Assembly: GCA_963693315.1 (NCBI GenBank)
Contig: OY856186.1
Location: forward strand, 90,650,047-90,714,046
DNA length: 64,000 nucleotides
From: Diogma glabrata
Taxonomy: Eukaryota; Arthropoda; Insecta; Diptera; Cylindrotomidae
Direction: 5' to 3'
In this document: positions 56,047-64,000 of the stretch, piece by piece
Numbering within the stretch: position 1 is the first letter of the stretch
How the letters are laid out: each line of letters starts with the position of its first letter
Position numbers and translations under genes: made by a program
The notes under the pieces: model-generated
Seen by the model: only the letters and a program-made list of their open reading frames with translations
What the model was told of the DNA's origin: nothing
The model's database searches: none

Positions 56047-56794
56047 TAGGGTTTCTCAAACGGGATCCCGGGATCCCGTTTTCCCGGGATCCCGGAGGTA
56101 AATTTTCATCCCGTTTTCCCGGGATTTCACCCCGGGATCCCGGGTATCCCGCTAATTTTTATTAACATTTTTTTGTACTTTTTTCAAAGATATTAAAAGT
56201 TTTCTCACTCGAAAATCGAGTAGTTTTTAATTCTTTTCCCTCTGTAGTAATTAATTTCGTTCAAAATTAGGAAAATATTTTTTTGACACATACGGTATCA
56301 TGGTTTTTTTGTATTGTTTTTTTGACACATATAACCACAACAAATTAAAACCAATCAAACTTAAAATAGGTAGATTTTTCTGAGAAATCTACCTAAAACT
56401 TGCGCTACATTTCTCTTAATTTATGTTTAATGGTTCTGTTGGACGGATGGTTCAATGGACGTTTCGTCACGAAAACTCGGACAAAAATGAGTGATGGCGC
56501 CATTGACAACCTAGTTTTTTGAAAAATTGTTTAAAAATTAGTATTATGAATTTATTTTTGTTTTTATGTATTCTTTTTTATTTAATTTTTGAAGTTTTTC
56601 TAATTAAAAATAATGGAAATATAAAAATCAATAGCGCATTTTTGTGCTGTTTTAATTTTACACATTTTTCTACCACCCAATTAGAAAAATCTAGCTTTTC
56701 AGCGTTTCCCGGGATTTCCCGGGATCCCGGGAATTGGATACTTTTTGTCCCGGCTTCCCGGGATTTGAATTTCTACGGGAAATGAGAAACCCTA
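56047..56794. mobile_element. hAT-like MITE with CCCGGGATCCCGGG motifs
   Basis: TAGGGTTTCTCA at the left is inverted at the right end (TGAGAAACCCTA). An 8-bp ATATATAT flanks both sides (56039-56046, 56795-56802), the length expected for hAT, although the sequence is low-complexity. Both subterminal regions are packed with overlapping GGGATCCCG/CCCGGGA palindromes. The open frame at 56519-56785 is AT-biased and ends inside the terminal repeat, so it is not called as a gene. Confidence 0.7.
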
Positions 56795-57030
56795 ATATAT
56801 ATAGATTATATGACGTAAGCTATTTTGGACTTAATGTAGGTGCAAACTTCACATACGTTTAAAATCTTTAGCTTTACGTCCTTTAATCATGATCTACTAT
56901 TAAGTGACATTTTTTATTACTTTTTCTAAAAGAAAAGAAACTATTCGAGCTATTTTTCTATTACAGAGAATAGATATTTGTATTGAAAAATTTCAAAAGA
57001 AGCAAATCGACACAATCTATTTACTCAACA

Positions 57031-57606
57031 GGCCCCGCCGGTTTCATTTGATGACTCACCTCGCGAAGTATAAAATATGTAATACTTCGTGAGGCACCTG
57101 TTCTTGACGAGCCCGACAACTTTTGTATCTGCCATTTTTCTCGATTCGGCAGCTTTTTCGTTCGGCAAACGCCGAAACATTACGATTGTCCGAGGATATT
57201 GTAAATTTACTACCACAATTTTGTTTTTTTATTAATGGGGTGTGGAAATTTGTTTAAGAAAACGAAGGTAACCTAGTCCGACAAAAATTTGTCTGCTATT
57301 GTCGAGTCCGACAACCCAAACATGCCAAAATGTCAATTGTCAGACTCAACAATAGGAGATAAATTTTTTTCGGACAAGGTTAACCTCGTTTTCTTAAACA
57401 AATTTTCACCCCCCCATTAATAAAAAAAAATTGTGGTAGTAAATTTACAAGATTCTCGGGCAATCGTTATATTTCGGCGTTTGCCGTACGAAAAAGCGGC
57501 CGAATCAAGAAAAATAGCAGATACAAAAGCTGTCGGACTCGTCAAGGACAGGCGCCTCATGAAGTATAAAATATGTGGTAATCATCAAATCAAACCGGAG
57601 AGGGCC
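57031..57606. repeat. 576-bp foldback element
   Basis: GGCCCCGCCGGTTTCATTTG at the left pairs with the inverse at the right end (CAAATCAAACCGGAGAGGGCC). The arms of about 270 bp match with moderate divergence, including TGTCGGACTCGTCAAG and GGCGTTTGCCG stretches. A smaller hairpin, CCTCGCGAAGTAT...ATACTTCGTGAGG, sits in the left arm at 57059-57094. Confidence 0.75.
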
Positions 57607-57675
57607 TCCTGACTATTTCTAAATTCTTAACAGAATATTTTTTATTTACAAAGGATAAAATTTAAAAAAAAAACA

Positions 57676-57812
57676 ATTCCACTTTTGTTTACCTTCTCAC
57701 AACAAGTCAAAAGGGTCAAACTGCCTAGTGCCTATCTGCAACAACATATTATGGCCAAATACAGTTTGATTCTTTTTGGTCCATTTGACTCATGAGAAGG
57801 CAAACAAAACTA
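57676..57812. repeat. Imperfect inverted repeat
   Basis: CTTTTGTTTACCTTCTCA at the left matches the inverse of TGAGAAGGCAAACAAAAC at the right; inner parts (GTCAAA...GGGTC, AAACTG) also pair. A small MITE remnant is the likely source. Confidence 0.5.
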
Positions 57813-58064
57813 GATTGGTCTTAGAAGAAAAATGCAAATTGTCCCTTTTTATGCAACACTATCGATATCTTTTCCTATAAAAGGAACCAGATAATAATGG
57901 TGCGCAGACATCCTGTGTTTATTTATTTTGTGTAAACTACTTTTAATCCAAAATTTGAGCTTAAAGAGAAGTTCAATTTGTTATGCATTTATAGTGTATA
58001 TACACGAAATTTATGAAAACATTGCATTCGCCTGTATATTGTATTTTTTTTTTTTAAACGGCGT

Positions 58065-61000
58065 TCATGCTCCATGTAGGAGCGTTGCCAGGCTAATCAG
58101 CTTTGAATATTCACCACGGTCATTCGCAACAGCGACATAATTACCATGGCAGCCGATTTTTTTAAGGTCGTTTATTACGTCAGTCTCCCATTGTAGTCGT
58201 GGTCTACCTCGCGGTCGCCCACTCCCTGGGGTACTAACGTACATTTTTCTAATCATTCCAGACTGTGAATCGGCTCGTAGAACATGCCCAAACCAAGCAA
58301 TCCTATTAGAACGGATACAACCTATTATATCAGGACCCTCAAGAAGGTCTCTGATCTCAAAGTTATATCGGGTTCTATACTCTCCATCGTCTGTCTTAAG
58401 TGGACCAAAAATGTAGCGTAATATCTTACGCTCAAATACAGATAAATGCGATTCGTCATTCTGTGTAAGGGTCCACGTTTGTGATCCATACATCACAACC
58501 GGTCTAATCAATGTCTTGTATAACTTGAGCTTGGTGTTAGTTGATACATACGGAGATCCAAGGAGAGGTTTGATTGAGTAGAAAGTTCGATTACCTGCAG
58601 CGATTCGAGCTTTTATATCTGTAAGTATGCTGTTGTTTGAGTCAAGCATTGATCCCAAATATTTAAAAGATTCAACTCCCTCAATTCGTTCATCGCCGCA
58701 CATCAAATCTTTCTTCTCAGACTCTCTTGAAACATTCATATGTTTGGTTTTATTGTAGTTAATTTGAAGACCAATATTTCTAGCTCCACTCTCAAGCGAC
58801 TTAAAAGTCTCACTCATAACAGCTTCACTTCGGCCGAGGATGACAACATCATCAGCGTATGCAATCATCTGTACTGAGTTTATTGACAAGATATTGTTGT
58901 TAGTCGGTAGTTTCTTTTGACGGCACACATATTCCAAGGCTAAATTAAAAAGTATAGGAGAGATAGCATCACCTTGTCTTAACCCGGAGTCGACTTTAAA
59001 AAACCTTGATATTTCGTTCTCTACTCGTACACAGCATTGAGAGTTCTGTACTGTCATTTTGCATAGTGATACCAGTTTACCAGGAATTCCCATTGACACC
59101 AGAGCAGACCATAGAGTCTCTCGTTCGAGAGAGTCGTAGGCCTGCCTGAAATCAATGAAGAGTTGGTGCACTGGTATGTTGAACTCTCGGCACTTTTCCA
59201 AAATCATCCTTATCGAGAAAAGTGCATCGGTGGTACCTCGGCCCCGCCGGAAGCCACACTGATATTCTCCAAACAGTTGTTCAGCAAAAGGATTGATTTT
59301 GGATAGCAAAATGTAAGAAAAGATCTTATATGCTGTGCAGAGTAGAGCGATTCCTCTGTAGTTTGCACATTGTAGGCGATTACCTTTTTTATGGATTGGT
59401 ATCAGCATAGCTGTGTTCCAGTCCTGTGGCATGGTTTCAGTCCTCCAGATCATTTGAACAAGTTCAAACAATCTTAAGGATAGAGTTTCACCACCATGTA
59501 CAATCATTTCGGATGTTATATCGTCGATACCAGGTGCTTTATTGCATTTTAGTTTTGACAGCGCCGCATCGAATTCCTCTTTGGTGGGTTCGTCTACATG
59601 TACCTTTGACGCACGAATAAGCTTTGCTCGTCGTCCGACTTGTTGCTGGTCACTTAAGTTGAGAAGATTCTCAAAATAAGCGGCCCAAGTATCTAAAATA
59701 TTTTTAAGGTCTACTTGTAGCTCCCCATCTTCGTTTTGAATAGCAGTCGATCTAGTTTGAGGGCCCTTCTTTAAGGTTTTAACCTGTTGAAAGAAGTTAC
59801 GCGATTGATGTTCCTTATTGAAGCTTTCAATCTCCTCACACTTTCTCTTCCACCATTCTCTCTTCGTTCGTCTACATAACTTTGTAACGGCTTGTCTTGC
59901 CAGTTTATAGTTCTCCTTCGTGGACCTGGTGTTGCGTCCTTGCAGACATTTCAGATAGCAATCTCTTTTGTATTGAATAGCGTCAAGACATGCTTGATCC
60001 ATCCATGGCTTCTGGGAGTGGTTTTGTGGTCGTCCAAGTATTCCCTCAGCAGCGCTTAAAACAGCATCTTTGAGCAAATACCATGACTTATCGACGTCTC
60101 CATTAATGGTTTCTGATTTCTCCAATGTTTCGGCAATATGGTTTTGATATCTCTCTTCTGGTTCTGCATTCTTTAGTGATGAGATGTTAAATCGTTTCCG
60201 TTGATTGAATTTCGGAATGCTTGGGTTTGGGAAGTGGAACCTTATTTTAGCACATACAAGAAAGTGGTCACTTCCAATGTATGCACCTCTAAAGGATCGC
60301 ACATCCAGAACACTCGAAAAGAAACGTGCTGTAACTAGCACGTGATCAATTTGATTTCGAGTGTTTCCATTCGGTGAGACCCATGTCTGCTTATGAATCG
60401 ATCGGTGCGGAAAGAAAGTACTGGCAATTCTCAAATTATTTGATAATGCAAACTCAGTCATTCTCTCACCATTATCATTCGAATTCAAATGCAGACTGTT
60501 GGGGCCCACCACATTTCCATAAGAGATATCTCTTCCAACCTGCCCATTAAAGTCACCAAGAACCATAGTGAAGTCGCGTGTTGGTGTTTGTTTCATAACC
60601 TCTTCCAGTGCTATGTAGAAATTATCCTTCTCGTCGACGGTCTTAGCTTCAGTAGGTGCATGCACGGCAATAAGAGAGATATTGTTATATGTACCACGAA
60701 CACGTAGGTAGCAAATCCTCTCACTGACCGGGATGAATTTCATCACGGCTTCTTGTATGCGTGCACCAACAAGAAAGCCAGTTCCAAATTCTCTTCGAGA
60801 AGGATGACCACTACAGTATAGAGAGTGACTATCCAAATCTTGTTTTCCGATTATTGGCTGTCTAATTTCTTGCAGAGCTATGATATCCATCCCATACCTC
60901 TCAGCCTCTGTTTCTAGACTTATAAGAGCATCAGGAGCGCTCAGGCTGCGCACGTTCCACGTTCCGATTCGGTAGTCTGGTCCTTTTTCACGTCCAGGTA

Positions 61001-61151
61001 AAATTCTGTTGTTTTTGTCCGGGTCTGTTTTTCTTTTCTGATTTCCAAATTTAACAAATAATTTTTTTTCCGGGGTTAGGGTGTTAACCTTAGGCCCAAC
61101 CCAAATTGTCGTGAATGGGTCCGTTCTGCATCTTAAGGTTACCAGAAACAA
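58065..61151 (-). CDS. RTE endonuclease-reverse transcriptase, copy C
   Basis: Open for 1,028 codons. Endonuclease at about 60-290: RIGTWNVRSL (metal-binding Asn), ALQEIRQP (catalytic Glu), MVLGDFNGQVGRD, and SDHFLV at the end of the domain. Linker 300-520. Reverse transcriptase about 525-800: APGIDDITSEMI, YRGIALLCTAYKIFSYIL, GFRRGRGTTDALFS, FIDFRQAYDSLE, LRQGDAISPILFNLALE, and catalytic YADD in MIAYADDVVILG. C-terminal RTE region with WFGHVLRAD and GRPRGRPRLQW. The frame opens at a TTG (61151) and there is no ATG until the Met of ERYGMDII, already inside the endonuclease. The true start is therefore unclear (non-AUG, reinitiation or frameshift from the uORF). Confidence 0.92.
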   Translation of the reverse strand: MFLVTLRCRTDPFTTIWVGPKVNTLTPEKKLFVKFGNQKRKTDPDKNNRILPGREKGPDYRIGTWNVRSLSAPDALISLETEAERYGMDIIALQEIRQPIIGKQDLDSHSLYCSGHPSRREFGTGFLVGARIQEAVMKFIPVSERICYLRVRGTYNNISLIAVHAPTEAKTVDEKDNFYIALEEVMKQTPTRDFTMVLGDFNGQVGRDISYGNVVGPNSLHLNSNDNGERMTEFALSNNLRIASTFFPHRSIHKQTWVSPNGNTRNQIDHVLVTARFFSSVLDVRSFRGAYIGSDHFLVCAKIRFHFPNPSIPKFNQRKRFNISSLKNAEPEERYQNHIAETLEKSETINGDVDKSWYLLKDAVLSAAEGILGRPQNHSQKPWMDQACLDAIQYKRDCYLKCLQGRNTRSTKENYKLARQAVTKLCRRTKREWWKRKCEEIESFNKEHQSRNFFQQVKTLKKGPQTRSTAIQNEDGELQVDLKNILDTWAAYFENLLNLSDQQQVGRRAKLIRASKVHVDEPTKEEFDAALSKLKCNKAPGIDDITSEMIVHGGETLSLRLFELVQMIWRTETMPQDWNTAMLIPIHKKGNRLQCANYRGIALLCTAYKIFSYILLSKINPFAEQLFGEYQCGFRRGRGTTDALFSIRMILEKCREFNIPVHQLFIDFRQAYDSLERETLWSALVSMGIPGKLVSLCKMTVQNSQCCVRVENEISRFFKVDSGLRQGDAISPILFNLALEYVCRQKKLPTNNNILSINSVQMIAYADDVVILGRSEAVMSETFKSLESGARNIGLQINYNKTKHMNVSRESEKKDLMCGDERIEGVESFKYLGSMLDSNNSILTDIKARIAAGNRTFYSIKPLLGSPYVSTNTKLKLYKTLIRPVVMYGSQTWTLTQNDESHLSVFERKILRYIFGPLKTDDGEYRTRYNFEIRDLLEGPDIIGCIRSNRIAWFGHVLRADSQSGMIRKMYVSTPGSGRPRGRPRLQWETDVINDLKKIGCHGNYVAVANDRGEYSKLISLATLLHGA
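61090..61131 (-). CDS. Conserved 13-codon upstream ORF of RTE copy C
   Basis: MQNGPIHDNLGWA, identical to copy A. It overlaps the beginning of the open main frame in a different frame and lies downstream of the TATATAAACG box (61165-61174). Confidence 0.4.
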   Translation of the reverse strand: MQNGPIHDNLGWA

Positions 61152-61389
61152 CCTTTTGACACGTTTATATAGCGAGCCGCTTGATCCAAGACAGACGCCC
61201 GCTTCAAGCCGCCCCTACCATGGAGAACAGACGCTTGAGTCGCATTGGTTTTAAGGCGCCAATTCGCCATGATGTACCATGATTGACTAAGCAGTTTTTA
61301 CCCTGCTTGTCTCCGGTACACCAACCTAATTCTGTCAGCATTAACCAGGCAGCACGGCGTGGACGTCGAATTTCGGATTTCGCTACCCC

Positions 61390-61904
61390 ATTGTATAATC
61401 TAGGGAAAAAATTAACTAAATATTAAAACCACAAACACAATCCATATAAAAAAGTCCATACAAAATATAAATAAATAAATCTATATTGTTTTAATTGATA
61501 AAAAACAATTTCTGATGAAAAACCCCTTCATGATAAAAAAACCCATTCCATACACGAGGAAAATAGCGATGCAATGTGATTAAAATTTGAAAAATAATAT
61601 TTAATACAATCAAAAGAATTTAATCAATACAATTATAACCCATCGAATAATGATCATTTTTATTGGAAAATTGTCATAACGCAATAGGTTAAGTTTATTA
61701 TGCTATAGGTTAGAAAACAATAATACATACTATTATAATGGAAAAATAGAAAAACATACAAATAAAGTTGATATTAATAGTTGGAAGAGGATAAAATTCT
61801 AAAATAAATTGCAATGTTTCTAAAATTAAGTGCTCTTTCAAATGACACCTCACTTGAACGGGTTTTATATGGTGGTTTTATACCTTTTTATTTCCCTTAC
61901 AAAT
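61390..61904. other. AT-rich spacer without a gene
   Basis: Nothing beyond A/T-rich low complexity was recognised between RTE copy C and the long inverted repeat. Confidence 0.5.
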
Positions 61905-63366
61905 ACAATAATTGATGAAAAATCTGTTCTAAACAGAGTTGTGAAAACTTGACCATTTTTGGTTTTCCTGAAACTTGGCATTTAAGTAGTATGGACAAAA
62001 TAAAAAATACAACATATTTTAAAAATTTTTAAAGTGCATAGTTTGAGCATAGGGGGCACTCCAACATGTATGAAAAATGAAAATTCTGCCAATCCGAAGT
62101 AACTTTGAAATTAAATTGCTCAAAAACGGCTAGACCGATTTCATCAAACTTTTTTTTGTTTGATAGATGGTTAGTTAGTCCTTTGAAAAAAATTAATTAA
62201 TTGTTTTTATAAATAACTTTTACATAAAATTTTATAAAAACTTTTTTAAAGATGGCGCTAGGGTCGAAGATCAATTTTAATTTAATTAATTTTTTTTCTG
62301 AAAATAGTTCTATCCTTATTCTAAAATATATCACATTAACTCAGAGGCATTAATTTTTGTTCTTGAGATATTTAATTTTAAAGATTTTTAGTACGACTAA
62401 AATTCGAATTTTTCTTCATTTTTTCAAACAACTTCCATTAACAAAAGTTTTTAAAATCAATTAAATTTTAACTTTTTTTTTCTTAAATATAGCCTCTAAC
62501 TTTACTTTAAAATATATCAAATTTACAAAGAAGCGTTAATTCGTGTTCTTGGAATATTTAATTTTAAAGATTTTTAGTCCGATTAAAATTCTAATTGTTC
62601 ATTATTTTCTCGAACTTCAGTGGTTAAAATTGATGATATATTTTGTTCGAAAAAATAATGAACAATTAGAATTTTAATCGGACTAAAAATCTTTAAAATT
62701 AAATATCTCAAGAACACGAATTAACGCCTCTTTGTAAATTTGATATATTTTAAAGTAAGGTTAGAGCTATATTTAAGAAATAAAAAAAAGTTAAAATTTA
62801 ATTGATTTTAAAATTTTTTGTTAATGGAAGTTGTTTGACAAAATGAAGAAAAATTCGAATTTCAGTCGTACTAAAAATCTTTAAAATTAAATATCTCAAG
62901 AACAAAAATTAATGCCTCTGAGTTAATTTGATATATTTTAGAATAACGATAGAACTATTTTCAGAAAAAAAATCAATTAAATTCCAATTGATCTTCGACC
63001 CTCGCGCCATCTTTAAAAAAGTTTTTTTAGTATTTTTATTTAAAAATTAATTATAAAAACAATTCATTAATTTTTTTTCAAAGGACTAACTAATCATCTA
63101 TCAAACAAAAAAAGTTTGTTAAATCGGTATAGCCGTTCTTGAGCAATTTAATTTCATAGTTACATCGGATTGGCAGAATTTTAATTTTTCATGCATGTTG
63201 GGGTGCCCCCTATGCTCAAACTAAGCACTTTAAAATTTTTTTTAAATAAGTTGTAGTTTTTATTTTGTCCGTACTACTTACATGTCAAGTTTCAGGAAAA
63301 TCAAAAATGGTCAAGTTCAAATTTCGACTTTTTCACCTGCGTAGATCACGTTTTTCATCAATTATG
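61905..63366. repeat. Long inverted repeat of about 1.46 kb
   Basis: Arms of about 710 bp (61905-62615 and 62645-63366) around a 29-nt spacer. Examples of pairing: GGGGGCACTCCAACATG (62051) with CATGTTGGGGTGCCCCC (near 63195), CTGCCAATCCGA with TCGGATTGGCAG, and GTTCATTATTTTCTCGAAC next to the centre. The arms match closely with scattered differences. No transposase is present. A transcript would form a long hairpin. Confidence 0.85.
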
Positions 63367-64000
63367 AGTATATATTTGACACTTCCCTTTTTCATTAAAA
63401 ACTTACTAATTTTTCTATCATTGCAAAAACTTTTTAAATTTGTTGATCAGTTAGATTCGGATCTAAGCAGGAGAAAAAATTCAGAAAGGCAAAAAATTCA
63501 AAAAATTCAAAAACACATTTTTCAGTATTCCTTACTGAGTAGAGCCCTTTCATATAATACCATACTTGACTCGATAAAAAATGTATTTTCTCAAAGGCCT
63601 CACATAAGCTCTGTAAAGAAACGAAAACAACTTTAATAATCTTTTAACCCGTCATATTGTGTTAATGGGTTAGTTTTATATGCATCTCAAGTTTCAGGTC
63701 TATGGGCTTTATGGCTCACGAGATAATCGATATAATGGAAAAAACACGCTTTACTCTCACCAATATAAGGTTTCTTATAAAAAACGGAACCCTAATAAAT
63801 ATGCAATTTTAATTTATAGCGTGGTGGAAAAGCTACAATACATATTTAAAACAATAATTATTGAATGAAAAAAATTGCAGTCGTACAAAAATGAAATGCC
63901 TGTTTTATGGAAAATTTAGACACAATCGATTAAACCAGGGAGGGATGTCAAACTTGTGACCCGCTGCATAAATTGTTGTGGCCCTCAACATTATTCCACA
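63367..64000. other. AT-rich end of window
   Basis: Short open frames (for example 63265-63636, which begins inside the inverted repeat) have no recognisable motifs. Nothing else is supported. Confidence 0.4.

Larger units (their letters stand above)
58044..61389 (-). mobile_element. RTE-type LINE, copy C (intact)
   Basis: The 5' end is GGTAGCG at 61381-61387 with two further G; the 3' end is a 12-nt poly(A) (58044-58055) after a short 3' UTR. ATTGTAT occurs at both borders (58038-58044, partly shared with the tail, and 61390-61396) and is a plausible 7-bp duplication. It is nearly identical to copy A, so both are young. Confidence 0.9.

Noticed and set aside
56519..56785. 88-codon ORF in the hAT-like MITE
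   Set aside because: AT-biased, hydrophobic low complexity that runs into the terminal inverted repeat.
59426..59620. 64-codon ORFs antisense to RTE copies (also 24122-24316, 60489-60707)
   Set aside because: The first recurs in copies A and C only because the underlying RT sequence is conserved; all are antisense shadows.

Overview
The window reads as metazoan, almost certainly insect, nuclear DNA. It is AT-rich and holds BEL/Pao, Gypsy-like, RTE, CR1, Penelope, mariner, hAT-like and Harbinger-like elements. No bacterial gene, operon, rRNA or tRNA was recognised, and no complete host gene. Nearly all coding capacity belongs to transposable elements, and most of the remaining structure is tandem arrays and inverted repeats. 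The species cannot be named from the sequence.

Layout. 1-456: end of an unidentified basic ORF, followed by a strip of TGTANATA motifs (557-729). 730-4213: AT-rich, no gene. 4214-7476: a Gypsy-like LTR element with a truncated 5' LTR and a 633-bp 3' LTR; it carries Gag (SAP domain, coiled coil, two CCHC knuckles) and protease but no reverse transcriptase or integrase. 7503-20152: a complete, young BEL/Pao element of 12.65 kb with matching 2,276-bp LTRs, a CTCTC target duplication, a tRNA-Tyr-type primer site and an intact 1,735-aa polyprotein. Each LTR holds an 11-unit minisatellite. 22355-25708: RTE-type LINE copy A, one frameshift, 14-bp target duplication. 25730-28450: about 630-bp tandem repeats. 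29780-35626: decayed Penelope, hAT-like and LINE remnants. 34335-39210: several foldback elements. 43694-52108: a four-level nest, in which a pogo-like MITE surrounds RTE fragment D, which is split by RTE copy B, which is split by a CR1-type LINE. 52990-54600: tandem repeats interrupted by a perfect 230-bp palindrome. 54994-55923: deleted mariner. 56047-56794: hAT-like MITE. 57031-57606: foldback. 58044-61389: intact RTE copy C (1,028-residue reading frame). 61905-63366: 1.46-kb inverted repeat.

The elements best placed to be functional are the BEL element and RTE copy C. Copy C could supply enzyme to copies A, B and D, and an intact Gypsy relative elsewhere would be needed to mobilise the Gag-protease element. 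The less ordinary observations are the dyad-bearing array in the BEL LTRs, the lack of any in-frame ATG upstream of the RTE endonuclease domain together with a conserved 13-codon upstream ORF, the TGTANATA strip, and the perfect palindrome. Distant or partial matches are called from recognised motifs only; no database search was possible.
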